Source: Candidatus Methanoplasma sp.
Lineage (GTDB): Archaea > Thermoplasmatota > Thermoplasmata > Methanomassiliicoccales > Methanomethylophilaceae
Assembly (NCBI GenBank): GCA_031256955.1
Contig: JAIRPP010000013.1
Coordinates: 174,197-238,196, forward strand
Length of the DNA: 64,000 nucleotides
Direction: 5' to 3'
Shown here: in pieces, positions 1-9,315 of the stretch
Numbering within the stretch: the stretch's first letter is position 1
How the letters are laid out: the number at the start of each line of letters is the position of its first letter
The notes under the pieces: generated by a model
What the model was told of the DNA's origin: nothing
Databases searched by the model: none
Seen by the model: only the letters and a program-made list of their open reading frames with translations
Translations under genes and position numbers: made by a program

Positions 1-673
1 CGAACAGGCCCTCGCGCCTCTTCTGGGAGTCGGAGGGCTTCTCGGCCGGTTGCGCGGGCGGCCGCGCCTGAGGCCCCCCTCCCTCGGCCTGCAGGCGGGG
101 CGGAGGCTGCGGCGCGCGCCTGCCCGGAGGCTCCGCCCGGGGCGGGGACGCGGCCTTCCGGGCCCTCTCCGCCCTTGCGGCCTCCGCCTTCCTCCTCCTC
201 TCCTCCTGCCTGACCCTGGACTTGAGGGACATGTAGGACAGCATCGTGTCCTCCTCTGTGGGCAGGTTGTAGGCGAACACCCCGCCGGAATGGAAGACCA
301 CGATGACCTGCTGGACCTTCCTGGTCACGTGCGCGGAGTACGTGCCGAACTCCCTGTTCCTGTACCTGCCGGAGACCGTCCTGGCCCCCGACACGGAGTA
401 CATCCCCGCCCCGTAGTCTATGCTCTGCCTCGCCTCCGCGCGGGTTATGCTCCCATAGGGGATGAACACGGGCGCGACGGCGCTCCTCAGGCGTATCCCG
501 TCCTCGTCGAGGGAAGGCCCCCTCCCCTTGGACGGGGACCTGGCGGCGGACGCGAGCAACGCCAGCGCGGCGGTCAGGGCCAGCGGTTCCCAGGCATCGC
601 CGCCCGCCATGCGGAGGGCCGCGAATGCAGCTATGGCGGCGAGCGCCGCGAAGACGAGGGCGTATCTGTTCAC
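1..673 (-). CDS. membrane-anchored protein with PH-like domain (3' end outside window)
   Basis: I translated this directly from the minus strand. It opens with a GTG at 673; a stop lies 9 codons upstream and there is no ATG between. Two hydrophobic N-terminal segments (about residues 3-22 and 27-45) are followed by a compact beta-rich stretch (about 50-150) resembling the bacterial PH-like domains found behind membrane anchors. After that come an Arg/Ala/Glu-rich helix and a Pro/Arg/Ala-rich tail, still open at base 1. It lies 51 nt downstream of the radical SAM gene on the same strand and may share its transcript. I cannot assign a function. The existence of the gene is well supported by its coherent reading frame; the domain guess is weak. 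Confidence 0.6.
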   Translation of the reverse strand, partial: MNRYALVFAALAAIAAFAALRMAGGDAWEPLALTAALALLASAARSPSKGRGPSLDEDGIRLRSAVAPVFIPYGSITRAEARQSIDYGAGMYSVSGARTVSGRYRNREFGTYSAHVTRKVQQVIVVFHSGGVFAYNLPTEEDTMLSYMSLKSRVRQEERRRKAEAARAERARKAASPPRAEPPGRRAPQPPPRLQAEGGGPQARPPAQPAEKPSDSQKRREGLF

Positions 674-724
674 GCCTCTCCATCTCGTCCCCGCCTTTTT
701 ACGTTTCGCCTCTCGATGCGCCCA

Positions 725-1507
725 TCAGAACGCCCTCTCCGCGCGCATCCCCCGCGCCTCGGCCAGGGCCCTGACCCTCTCGGCGGCGCCGGGGGCGCCG
801 GATATCCCCATCCTGTTGAGCCGGGCGGCGAGCCCGGGGCGGAGGTTGAGGTCGTCCGTCACGACCCTGCGGGCGCCCGCGGCGGCGAGCGCGTCCACCA
901 GCTCGCCCTCGCGCCCGCCGAGCGCGTCCAGGACGGGGCCCACCAGGGCGTACACGTCGACCCCCGCGTCCGCCAGCCCCCTGATCGCCGCCAGCCTCCT
1001 GCCGGGGAGCGGCGCGCCGGGCTCGGTGATCTTGGACCTGCGGTCGTCCAGCGTGGTGACGGTCACCCCGACCTCGCCCCTCATGCGGGATATGAGGTCT
1101 ATGTCGCGCAGCACGAGGTCGGACTTGGTGTGGACGTGGATCCTGGCGCCCCTCTCCGCGATCGCCTCCAGGCACCCGCGGGTCAGCTCGAAGCGCCTCT
1201 CGGCGCCCTGGTACGGGTCCGTGACGGTGCCCACGCCTATGGTGCCCGAGACCCCCCGCAGCTCCAGCGCCAGCCTCTCGCATATGTTGGACCTCACCCT
1301 CACCACCCTCCACCCGGCCCAGTCGGAGTGGGTGACCTCCGGCGCGTAGCAGTAGACGCAGCCGTGCTCGCACCCCCCGTAGGGGTTCAGGGCGTAGTCT
1401 ATGCCGGGGAGGCGGGACGGCGACAGCGCCCGCCTGCACGGGGAGATCTCGTACGGGCCGTCCCATTCCCCTGCGTTGCCGAACTCGATGAGCTCAGTAG
1501 AACTCAT
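725..1507 (-). CDS. radical SAM protein, SplB-like
   Basis: 260 aa. The radical SAM cluster motif CEHGCVYC gives C46-x3-C50-x2-C53 near the N-terminus, in the context NPYGGCEHGCVYCYAP typical of the SplB/Rv2578c-like group. A TIM-barrel body with alternating hydrophobic strands follows, and there is no SPASM domain. Members of this group are annotated as DNA repair photolyase-like from distant similarity to spore photoproduct lyase, but most have no known substrate. The start overlaps the 3' end of nreA by 14 nt, so translation is probably coupled. Pairing with a PCNA-linked repair protein makes a DNA-related role plausible; that is inference. Confidence 0.8.
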   Translation of the reverse strand: MSSTELIEFGNAGEWDGPYEISPCRRALSPSRLPGIDYALNPYGGCEHGCVYCYAPEVTHSDWAGWRVVRVRSNICERLALELRGVSGTIGVGTVTDPYQGAERRFELTRGCLEAIAERGARIHVHTKSDLVLRDIDLISRMRGEVGVTVTTLDDRRSKITEPGAPLPGRRLAAIRGLADAGVDVYALVGPVLDALGGREGELVDALAAAGARRVVTDDLNLRPGLAARLNRMGISGAPGAAERVRALAEARGMRAERAF

Positions 1508-2768
1508 CGAGCCTCCTCTGGACCATCCAGTCCCTCAGGACCCCGGAGTGCCGTATCCAAGTGCCCTGCTTTATGTCCATGACGCGGTCCACGTGCGCCA
1601 GCGCCGGGCCCAGCGAATCGTATCTGTGCGGCTCGGTCAGCAGGGCGGCGCGGACGTTCTCCCGCACGTTCCACACCCCCACGGGCATGACGTACCCCGG
1701 GTGGGCCTCCCTGAATATGACCGCGCCCGCGGTCCTCCGCTCGCGGATGAGCAGCTCGTTGACGGCCATCCTGGCCGCGTAGTAGCACCCGCCTATGTGG
1801 GCGTACTCGGAGCGGCCGTCGAAGAACTCGCAGTCGGAGATTATGTCGATCTCCTTGCCCAGGGGGTTCCAGGTGGTGTTGGGGTACCACGCCTCTATGA
1901 GCTCGTACCTCCAGGTGCAGGGCATCAGCAGGATGCACCACCTGTTGTCCAGCTGCTCCCACTGGTAGATCCTGAACTCGTCTATGGTCTCGAGGTGCTT
2001 GGTGGTCTTCAGGAGGTCCTTGCCGATCATGTCGTCCACGGCGGTTATGCTCCACCGGGTCGGGACGAACCTCCTGTTCTTCTCCAGGCCCATGGTCCCC
2101 ACCGCGAACGCCTTCTGTATCTCCGATATGAGTGTGCCGTTGCGATACGCGCTCACGACCGCCCCCGACGCCTTCAGGTCGGTGTCGTAGAAGCTCCTCT
2201 CCAGGTTCCTCTCGAACCTGCCGTTCCCGACCCTCATCGAATCCAGCCTGGCGGACGGCCCGAACGGCTGGACCTCGTCGTCCAGGATCACCCTGCCCGC
2301 GGGCCTCTGGCGGAAGCTCGCCTCCACCTCCACGGGCCTCTCCGCCAGGGCGAGGCCCTGGATGTCGTCCACGATCCTCCCGGCGGCCTTGAAGTCCCTG
2401 GCGTCTATCCTGAACTTGCCCCTGACCAGGCGGAACCTCATGTCGACGATGTCGTCGATGGTCTTGCCCATCCACCTCTCGGGGGTGTCCATTATGGACG
2501 TGTCCCCGAACTCGGGGGGCAGGAGGGGCCCGATGTCCACCTTCGGGTACCCGTGCCTGCCGACGAAGACCGCGGGGGGGCTGCACCCCGCCAGGTCCTT
2601 CGCATCTATCAGGGGCATGGTCTTCTGCTGGGAGTAGAACTTGATCATCAGCGGGCATCTGTCCTTTCCGCACAGCCTGCGGGACCCCTTGCATATGGAG
2701 CACAGCCCCGCGCCGCTCGCGGCGCTGTTGGCCTCCGCCATCCTGTCGAAGAAAGAAGTGTCTGCCAT
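1494..2768 (-). CDS. nreA: archaeal DNA repair protein NreA
   Basis: 424 aa from the ATG at 2768 (MADTSFFDRM); longer upstream readings add an Arg-rich stretch unlike the family. An N-terminal zinc-binding motif has C23, C26, C33 and C38 (CSICKGSRRLCGKDRC). The two conserved Nre domains follow. The extreme C-terminus, QRRLDEFY, fits the PCNA-interacting peptide known in haloarchaeal NreA, which acts in repair of mitomycin C damage. The gene heads a set with the overlapping radical SAM gene. Length and both ends are normal for the family. Confidence 0.85.
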   Translation of the reverse strand: MADTSFFDRMAEANSAASGAGLCSICKGSRRLCGKDRCPLMIKFYSQQKTMPLIDAKDLAGCSPPAVFVGRHGYPKVDIGPLLPPEFGDTSIMDTPERWMGKTIDDIVDMRFRLVRGKFRIDARDFKAAGRIVDDIQGLALAERPVEVEASFRQRPAGRVILDDEVQPFGPSARLDSMRVGNGRFERNLERSFYDTDLKASGAVVSAYRNGTLISEIQKAFAVGTMGLEKNRRFVPTRWSITAVDDMIGKDLLKTTKHLETIDEFRIYQWEQLDNRWCILLMPCTWRYELIEAWYPNTTWNPLGKEIDIISDCEFFDGRSEYAHIGGCYYAARMAVNELLIRERRTAGAVIFREAHPGYVMPVGVWNVRENVRAALLTEPHRYDSLGPALAHVDRVMDIKQGTWIRHSGVLRDWMVQRRLDEFY

Positions 2769-2990
2769 GCTCGCGTCGGCATCCGCTATGGCGTGGCGGT
2801 AAAAAATGGTTCCTGAAAAGCGACGGATTGAGCGGGCGGAGACTGGCCGAAGCCTGTGCAAGGGGCCTCCTCCCGCCTTGAGCGGGCATTAGCCTTCATG
2901 ATATTTCAAATTGACTTGAAGGCGCGGGTAGGTTCGGCGAGGCGCTTCGCTTTGAAAGATCTTTAGAGGGCGTGCGCACAAACGGGTAGG

Positions 2991-3030
2991 AAGGTCGGTA
3001 GGAAGGTGGGAAGGTCGGTAGGAAGGTGGG
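2991..3030. repeat. 20-bp tandem duplication
   Basis: Two identical copies of a 20-bp G/A-rich unit (aaggtcggtaggaaggtggg) lie at 2991-3010 and 3011-3030, with a partial third unit just before them. The array sits 15 bp beyond the stop of the decayed AlbA_2-type gene. No role is evident. Confidence 0.8.
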
Positions 3031-3044
3031 CCACGATCGGGGGC

Positions 3045-3485
3045 TCATTCGAGGCTCCTGCCCTTCTCCGTTGCGCGATACCTCTGCAGCATGCTCCTCG
3101 GCTTGTCCGCTATGGTCATCTCCACGCATCCGGAGTCTATCAGGGGCTTCAGGACGCGCCTGCGGAAGCTCTCCCTGTTCTCGGCCGACGCGATCCTCAT
3201 CAAGTCCTCCATCGAGTGCTCTCCCGCGCCCATGCCCGCCAGCGAAGCCGACTGGGCGCCGGTGAGCGCGGCGCCGCCGAAGGCGTCTCCGCCGCCGCCG
3301 AAGTTGGAATCGAACAGCGTGACTGTGAACTCGAACCCCGTGAACCTGAACGAGGGCGTCTCCGCCGCGCCCCCGTCGCCGGATATGCCGACATAGATGG
3401 TTCCGCCCTCGGAGTTGGCGAGCGCGGCTATGTCGCATAGGATCTTCGGATCCCATGCTTGCATGAATTCCTCGCCTCCGGCCAT
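3045..3485 (-). pseudogene. internally deleted AlbA_2-type ATP-binding regulator
   Basis: 146 aa from the ATG at 3485. The start matches the N-terminal AlbA_2 core of the full-length paralogues here (WDPKILCDIAALANSEGGTI, compare the gene at 32921). After about 50 residues it jumps to a segment matching their last 120 residues, including an end (SMLQRYRATEKGRSLE) close to that of the 32921 protein. About 280 central residues, including the GHKL-like ATPase part, are missing, so this looks like a deletion derivative. The frame is still open, so a short protein could be made. The alternative is a genuine small DNA-binding protein, which I think less likely. Confidence 0.6.
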
Positions 3486-3661
3486 GCGGTCGCGCATGCG
3501 TCCCGGCCAGATAAAGCCGACCGTCCGGGCATGCGCCCGCGCCGGGCGGCGCGGGGCTCTATTCCGGAGGCCTCTCTTAAACAGCCGGAAGCCCCCGGGC
3601 AGATTTTCCTTTTTCCCAATGTTCCCGCCTATTCGGCGGATTCGCGCCGCGATACTACGTC

Positions 3662-3672
3662 TTTTATAAATA
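3662..3672 (+). promoter_or_regulatory. TATA box of the CDGSH gene
   Basis: ttttataaata lies 16-26 nt before the ATG at 3688, the spacing expected for a leaderless archaeal transcript. Confidence 0.6.
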
Positions 3673-3687
3673 GATACAGAGCCGTCC

Positions 3688-4353
3688 ATGCTCCAAGGTG
3701 ATCGGTTGCCTTGCGACGATGGAAAGATAGAAGTCACCAGGAACGGGCCGTATCTGGTGAGCGGGGGGGTTCCTCTGTCGGACGGGTCCATAAAGACGGA
3801 CGTTCTTGGAAAAGCGATCGGATGGAAGAAGGGCGAGCCCTACGGCCCCGCCGGCGCGTACGCGCTGTGCAGGTGCGGGATGTCCGGCGAGAAGCCGTTC
3901 TGCGACGGCTCCCACGCCGTGGGGTTCGACGGGACCGAGACGGCCCATATGGGGCCGTTCGAGGAGGGCGCGGGCGTGGTCAGGAGCGCGAACGGGGTGG
4001 ATCTCCTGCAGGACCCGCGCCTGTGCACCGGCTCCGGGTTCTGCCACGGCAGGGACGACGTGGGCAGGACGATGTCGAAGGAGAAGACGCTGGGCGTCGC
4101 CAAGGCCCAGTGCGCCGACTGCGCCGGCGGGAGCCTTACCCTACGCATAGGGGGGGAGCTGTCCGAGGAGGAGCTCCCGAGGGAGATACTGGTGACGACC
4201 GCGTCCGGCAGGACGGGGCCGCTGAGGGTCACCGGCGGGATCCCCGTGTCCTCGCAGGACAGGGGGGATTACGCCGACAGGAACAGGGTGGCCCTGTGCA
4301 GGTGCGGGAAGTCCCGCAACAAGCCGTTCTGCGACGGGGCGCACCTCAGGTGA
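3688..4353 (+). CDS. CDGSH iron-sulfur domain protein with two CDGSH motifs
   Basis: 221 aa. Two mitoNEET-type [2Fe-2S] motifs are visible: CRCGMSGEKPFCDGSH at about 62-77 and CRCGKSRNKPFCDGAH at the C-terminus, each C-x-C-x9-C-x3-H. Between them is a region with further Cys and His (CTGSGFCHGRDD) that resembles the divergent Fe-S domain often paired with CDGSH in prokaryotes. Such proteins are redox or Fe-S transfer factors; the partner here is unknown. The gene has its own TATA box and its 3' end overlaps the convergent ppx by 8 nt. Confidence 0.85.
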   Translation: MLQGDRLPCDDGKIEVTRNGPYLVSGGVPLSDGSIKTDVLGKAIGWKKGEPYGPAGAYALCRCGMSGEKPFCDGSHAVGFDGTETAHMGPFEEGAGVVRSANGVDLLQDPRLCTGSGFCHGRDDVGRTMSKEKTLGVAKAQCADCAGGSLTLRIGGELSEEELPREILVTTASGRTGPLRVTGGIPVSSQDRGDYADRNRVALCRCGKSRNKPFCDGAHLR

Positions 4354-5863
4354 CCCTCTCCACGGCCAGATCCGCTCCGAAAACCCCTTTGAACTCTTCT
4401 TTTATGGTCTCCAGCTTCCACATCTCCATGCTCATGTCCTTTTCAGAGGCCAGGCGCAGGGTGGCCGCGCCGCCGGAGGCGGAGAGGCCCCTGATGGACA
4501 CGGACCCGTCGTGCTGCCTGTCCAGTATGTCCGCCACCTTCAGGATCATGGCGCACTTCAGGACCTCGTCCCTCTCGCGGGGGCCCAGGCCCGCCAGCTG
4601 CTTCGCCTTGGCGTCGGGGAACCTCTTGTGATGGAACCGGGCCATGAGCGCCATGGCCATCAGCTCGGAATCGTCGAACCCGGCCATGCTGGAGCTCTGG
4701 ATTATGAGCTGCGAGTGCATGTGGTGCCTGGCGTAGCTTATGAACTCGCCGACGTCGTGCAGCGCGGCGGCGTACTGCAGCAGGAGCCTGGGGGCCTCGC
4801 CCATGCGGTGCAGGCCCGCCGCCTTCATCTCGTCGAACAGGCGCATCGAGTTCGCCTTCACGGTCTCCGCGTGGGCGAGGTCGCACTGGCAGCGGCTCGC
4901 CAAAGCGGCGACGGAGGAGCGCTTCACGTCGAAGTCCGTGTGGCCGCTGCTGAGCAGGTAGTCCATCTCCATCCCCTGCTTCAGCCCGCCCTGGCTTATC
5001 TCGATCCTGTCCACGCCCAGCAGGTCCATCAGCTCCTCGGCTATGGCCCCGCCCGCGACTATTATGTCCGCCCTGGACGGGCTCATGCCCGGGACGCCCC
5101 TCCTCTCCTCGGACGTCTTCGGGTACAGGTCCCGCATGAGCGAGGACAGCTCGCGGAGCGTCATGTACGACGGGTCCCTGTCGGGCCTCCTCAGCGCGCA
5201 CATCTCCGCCAGGGCGATCATGGTCCCCGAGGAGCCGTACGCCTTCTCGAACCCCGCGTCCCTCACCATCCTGCGCGTGCGGTACGACAGCAGGTCCACG
5301 CTCCTCCTGAGGAGGTCGTACTCGGAGTGCGACATCGCCGCCGACGGGTCCGCGCCCAGGCCGTGGGCGAACCTGACGGAGCCCATGGACAGGCTGTCCA
5401 GGTACGCGTCCCTCCCCCCCTCGCACAGCGCGATCTCCGTGCTCCCGCCCCCTATGTCGATGACGAGGGACCTCTCCGGCGGCCCGCCGGGGCCGAACAC
5501 GCCCAGCCTTATCAGCCTGGCCTCCTCCAGCCCCGATATTATCCTCACGTCCGCCCCGCAGGCGTTCAGCGCGGATATGAGCTCCCTCCTGTCGGGGGCC
5601 TCCCTGGCGGCGCAGGTGGCGTACGCCACCGTCTCCTCCGACCCCAGCGCCCTGGCCCTGTCCATGAACCTGGACATGACCAGCGCGGCCTTCCCTATGG
5701 CCTCGGGGCCTATCCTGCCGGACTCGTACAGGCTCCGGCCCAGCCTCACGGCCTCCTTGTCCTGGTATATGACGGTGCCCATGGCCCCCTCGAAGAACCT
5801 GGCGACCAGGATGTGTATGGAGTTGGTGCCCACGTCGATGAACGAGGCCGTCCTGGCCTTCAT
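4346..5863 (-). CDS. ppx: exopolyphosphatase, Ppx/GppA family
   Basis: 505 aa from the ATG at 5863. The ASKHA phosphatase fold begins IDVGTNSIHILVARF, with a second phosphate-binding motif VIDIGGGSTEIAL around 145 and a Gly-rich loop YGSSGTMIALAEM around 225. The C-terminal third is an HD-like helical domain (AALHDVGEFISYARHH) typical of long Ppx proteins. The family hydrolyses terminal phosphates of polyphosphate or the 5' phosphate of pppGpp. The start codon overlaps the ppk stop (ATGA, 5860-5863), so synthesis and hydrolysis of polyphosphate are translationally coupled. Confidence 0.9.
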   Translation of the reverse strand: MKARTASFIDVGTNSIHILVARFFEGAMGTVIYQDKEAVRLGRSLYESGRIGPEAIGKAALVMSRFMDRARALGSEETVAYATCAAREAPDRRELISALNACGADVRIISGLEEARLIRLGVFGPGGPPERSLVIDIGGGSTEIALCEGGRDAYLDSLSMGSVRFAHGLGADPSAAMSHSEYDLLRRSVDLLSYRTRRMVRDAGFEKAYGSSGTMIALAEMCALRRPDRDPSYMTLRELSSLMRDLYPKTSEERRGVPGMSPSRADIIVAGGAIAEELMDLLGVDRIEISQGGLKQGMEMDYLLSSGHTDFDVKRSSVAALASRCQCDLAHAETVKANSMRLFDEMKAAGLHRMGEAPRLLLQYAAALHDVGEFISYARHHMHSQLIIQSSSMAGFDDSELMAMALMARFHHKRFPDAKAKQLAGLGPRERDEVLKCAMILKVADILDRQHDGSVSIRGLSASGGAATLRLASEKDMSMEMWKLETIKEEFKGVFGADLAVERVT

Positions 5864-7959
5864 CCGTGCCAGCTCCCCCTGTGCTCGATGAACCACTTCT
5901 GCGAGCGGACCTTCTTCCCGCCCCTGCCCACCGGCGCGTAGGTCCCGTCCGGCAGGAGGCGCTTCGCCTTCTGGTTGTCCGAGAGGTGCACCTTCAGTAT
6001 GCGGTCCCTTATGAGCCTCATCATCTCCCCGTCCAGGACGGGGAAGAGGACCTCCACCCGGGCCATTAGGTTCCGGGGCATCACGTCGGAGGACCCCATG
6101 TACATCTCCGGATTCCCGCCGTTCTCGAAGTAGTATATCCTGGAGTGCTCCAGGAACCTGTCCACTATGCTGGTGACGGTTATGTTCTCCGATATCTTCG
6201 GGAGCCCGGGCCTGAGGCAGCAGAGCCCGCGTATGTTCAGGTCTATCTTCACGCCCGCCATGGAGGCCCTGTACAGCTCGGCGATGACGTCGGAATCCAC
6301 CAGGCCGTTGCATTTGATCGCTATGTACGACTTCGCCCCCGCCCTCTGGTTCTCCGCCTCCCTGCGTATCTTGCCTATGAGCGAGCTCTTGAGCGTGGTG
6401 GGGGCCACCAGGAGGTGCTTGTAGTCCCTCGGGCTGAAGAAGCCCGTGAGCGCGTTGAACAGCTCGCCCACGTCCTCGCCCAGGGCCTGGTTGGACGTGA
6501 GGAAGGATATGTCTATGTACTGCCTGGCGGTGCCCACGTTGTAGTTGCCGGAGCCCATGTGCGTGTACCTCACCAGGCGGTCCTTCTCCAGCCTCACTAT
6601 CTGCAGGAGCTTGGAGTGCACCTTGAGCTCCACCGGCCCGTAGACCACGTGCACGCCTATCTTCTCCAGCTCCCTGGCGAAGTGGATGTTGTTGTCCTCG
6701 TCGAACTTGGCGCGCAGCTCCATCAGCACGGACACGGTCTTCCCGCGGTCCCTGGCCTTCATGAGCGACGAGATTATGGGGCTGTCCTTCCCTATCCTGT
6801 AGAGGCATATCTTGATGCTGCGGACGCTATCGTCCTCCGCCGCCGCGTCTATGAGGCGGACTATTGCGTCGAACGATTCGTACGGGTGCATCAGGATCCA
6901 GTCCCTCTTCTTTATAGCCTGGAATATGTCGGACCCGTCCGCCAGCTCGGGCGGGACGTACGGGGACAGGGGCTCCTCCCTGAGGGAGGGTATCTTCAGG
7001 TTCGCGATCTGCCACAGGTCGGTGAGGAGCATGCCCTCGGGGGACGCGCGGTGGGTCTGGTAGTCGCGGAGCTTGAGGTTCTTGGCGAAAAGCCTCACCA
7101 TCTCGGACGGCATCTTGCTCTCGACCATCATCATGACAGGGAACCCCGCGTCCCTGGAGTCCAGCGAGGTCTCCACCGCCGCCATCAGGTCGCACGCCTC
7201 GTCTATGGTGACCTTCACGTCGGCGTTCCTGGTGACCCTGAACGTGTACGCCCCCATCACCTCCAGGTCGGGGAACATCTCCCCCGCGTTGGCCTTGATG
7301 ACGTCCTCCAGCTTGATGTACAGCAGGCCGGGGGAGTCGGAGGGCACGCCCACGAACCGGGGGATGATCCCCACGGGGACCTTCACCCTGGCGTAGAGGT
7401 GCGCCCCGTCGCCCCTCCTGCGGAGCTTGACGGCGACGTTGAGCGAGTTGCTGGAGATGAACGGGAACGGGTGGGAGATGTCCAGCGCGAGGGGCGTGAG
7501 CAGCGGGTGGACCCTCTCGCGGTAGTATGACCGCATCCAGTCCCTCTGCGCCTCGGTGAGCGAGCACACGTCCGCCACCGTCACGCCGTTGGACGCCAGC
7601 TCCCTCCTCAGCCTGCCCCAGCACTCCTCGTACCCCTTCATGAGGGCGTCCACCGACGCGTTTATCTCCGACAGGAGCAGGCCGGGGTCGCTGTAGCCGT
7701 CGGGCCCCACGGCCTCCAGGCTCTGGCCGCTCAGGCTGGTTATGAGCCCCGGGACCCGTATCATGAAGAACTCGTCCATGTTCCCGTACGCTATCGCCAG
7801 GAACTTCACCCTGTCCAGCAGGGGGGTGCGGGGGTTGTCCGCCTCCGACAGGCACCTCCGGTTGAACTCCAGCCAGGACAGCTCCCTGTTGATGTAGAGC
7901 CTGTGGTCGTAGAGGTCTATCTCCTCGGCGGCCTTCGCCCTCTCCTCCACGGCGGTCAC
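5860..7959 (-). CDS. ppk: polyphosphate kinase 1
   Basis: 699 aa with a GTG start at 7959 overlapping the hisD stop (GTGA). The N-terminal domain starts YINRELSWLEFNRRCL, the usual PPK1 opening. The catalytic half shows two PLD-like motifs: LKVHSKLLQIVR, containing the phosphorylated His, and HMGSGNYNVGTARQYIDI. The C-terminal IKCNGLVDSDVIAELYRAS and GLCCLRPGLP motifs are also standard. It reversibly transfers the ATP gamma-phosphate to polyphosphate. Length matches bacterial PPK1. It is the middle gene of hisD-ppk-ppx. Confidence 0.95.
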   Translation of the reverse strand: MTAVEERAKAAEEIDLYDHRLYINRELSWLEFNRRCLSEADNPRTPLLDRVKFLAIAYGNMDEFFMIRVPGLITSLSGQSLEAVGPDGYSDPGLLLSEINASVDALMKGYEECWGRLRRELASNGVTVADVCSLTEAQRDWMRSYYRERVHPLLTPLALDISHPFPFISSNSLNVAVKLRRRGDGAHLYARVKVPVGIIPRFVGVPSDSPGLLYIKLEDVIKANAGEMFPDLEVMGAYTFRVTRNADVKVTIDEACDLMAAVETSLDSRDAGFPVMMMVESKMPSEMVRLFAKNLKLRDYQTHRASPEGMLLTDLWQIANLKIPSLREEPLSPYVPPELADGSDIFQAIKKRDWILMHPYESFDAIVRLIDAAAEDDSVRSIKICLYRIGKDSPIISSLMKARDRGKTVSVLMELRAKFDEDNNIHFARELEKIGVHVVYGPVELKVHSKLLQIVRLEKDRLVRYTHMGSGNYNVGTARQYIDISFLTSNQALGEDVGELFNALTGFFSPRDYKHLLVAPTTLKSSLIGKIRREAENQRAGAKSYIAIKCNGLVDSDVIAELYRASMAGVKIDLNIRGLCCLRPGLPKISENITVTSIVDRFLEHSRIYYFENGGNPEMYMGSSDVMPRNLMARVEVLFPVLDGEMMRLIRDRILKVHLSDNQKAKRLLPDGTYAPVGRGGKKVRSQKWFIEHRGSWHG

Positions 7960-9203
7960 CCGACCCTTCTGAGAACCGATTCGGCGTGCGCGTGGAGGCC
8001 CTCCGCCCTGGCCAGGGCGGCTATCGTGGAGGCCATGGACCTGAGGCCGTCCTCGGTGATCATCTGGACGGTGGAGGTCTTGCGGAAGTGGGCGACGTTG
8101 AGGCCCGACCTGGTGGCGGAGCGCCCCGCCGTCGGCAGGACGTGGTTGGTCCCGGACGCGTAGTCGCCCGCCGCCACGGGCGTGTGCGGGCCTATGAATA
8201 TGGATCCGGCGTTGGACACCCGGGACAGAACGCTCAGCGGGTCGCGGGCCTGTATGGACAGGTGCTCGGGGGCGACCTCGTTCATGACCTCGACGGCCAG
8301 GTCCATGCTGTCGGCCACGATGTACCCGGAGTTCTCCAGGGCCTTCTTCATTATGTCCTTGCGGGGGGCCGCCTCTATCATCCCCTCCATGGCGCGCCAG
8401 ACCTCGCCCGGGAGCTCGGGGTCGTCGGTGACCAGGAGGCACGCCGACGAGGGGTCGTGCTCCGCCTGGGCGACCATGTCCAGGGCTATGTACTCGGGGT
8501 CGGCGGACGAGTCCGCTATCACGCCTATCTCGCTGGGCCCCGCGGGGAAGTCTATGTCCACGACCTTGGACAGGATCATCTTGGCGGCGGTCACGTAGAC
8601 GTTGCCCGGCCCGACTATCTTCTGCACGGGGCATATGGTCTCGGTCCCCAGGGCCATGGCGGCTATGGCCTGCGCCCCGCCGGCCTTGTATATCTCGGTG
8701 GCCCCGGCCACGTCCAGCGCCACCAGGGTCAGCGGGTTGACGGGCGGGGGGGTGCACGCCACCACCTCGGACACGCCCGCCACCATGGCGGGCACGACGC
8801 ACATGAGGGCGGTGGACGGGTACGCGGCCCTGCCCCCGGGGATGTAGCAGCCCACCCTCTCCAGGGGGGTGCTCTTCACGCCCAGGGTGACTCCCGGCTC
8901 AACCTCCTTCAGCCAGAGGTCGGGCGGGGTCTGCATCTCGTGGAACCTCTGTATGTTGTACGCCGCGGCCTCGATCTCGTCCACGAGGTCGGGGTCCGCC
9001 TGCTCGTACGCCTCCTCTATCTCGTCCCTGGACACGGCCACGCTCGACAGGGAGACCTTGTCGAACCTGAAGCCCAGGTCGATGAGGGCCTTGTCGCCCT
9101 CGAACTTCACCAGGTCTATTATGTCCTGGACGGCGTCGGCGACGGCGTCCATCTTAGACTCGCGGTTCTCCTTCCAGAGGCTCTCGGAGGTGTGCTTCCA
9201 CAT
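7956..9203 (-). CDS. hisD: histidinol dehydrogenase
   Basis: 415 aa. It carries out the last two oxidations of histidine synthesis (L-histidinol to L-histidine, NAD- and Zn-dependent). Family signatures include the central FPAGPSEIGVIADSSADPEY with following QAEHDPSSA, and the C-terminal EHLSIQA and ASGTNHVLPT motifs. Length is normal. No other his gene lies in the window; instead hisD leads an operon with polyphosphate genes. No terminator is seen between hisD and ppk. Confidence 0.95.
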   Translation of the reverse strand: MWKHTSESLWKENRESKMDAVADAVQDIIDLVKFEGDKALIDLGFRFDKVSLSSVAVSRDEIEEAYEQADPDLVDEIEAAAYNIQRFHEMQTPPDLWLKEVEPGVTLGVKSTPLERVGCYIPGGRAAYPSTALMCVVPAMVAGVSEVVACTPPPVNPLTLVALDVAGATEIYKAGGAQAIAAMALGTETICPVQKIVGPGNVYVTAAKMILSKVVDIDFPAGPSEIGVIADSSADPEYIALDMVAQAEHDPSSACLLVTDDPELPGEVWRAMEGMIEAAPRKDIMKKALENSGYIVADSMDLAVEVMNEVAPEHLSIQARDPLSVLSRVSNAGSIFIGPHTPVAAGDYASGTNHVLPTAGRSATRSGLNVAHFRKTSTVQMITEDGLRSMASTIAALARAEGLHAHAESVLRRVG

Positions 9204-9315
9204 GGTTTCCCCATCCTCCTGAAACGATAAAAACGCATGGGTCGGGCGGCTCGGGCCCCCGTCGGCCCGCGCCTGCGATCCGCGATCCCGCGGGCCGCTC
9301 CGGCTCGCGCGGGGC

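Noticed and set aside
50..1582. 510-aa plus-strand frame
   Set aside because: It is antisense to the PH-like, radical SAM and NreA genes and has low-complexity Pro/Arg/Gly composition, a typical artefact of GC-rich DNA.
4346..6808. 820-aa reading of ppx extended upstream
   Set aside because: Only the last 505 residues match Ppx; the extension is antisense-like low complexity inside ppk.
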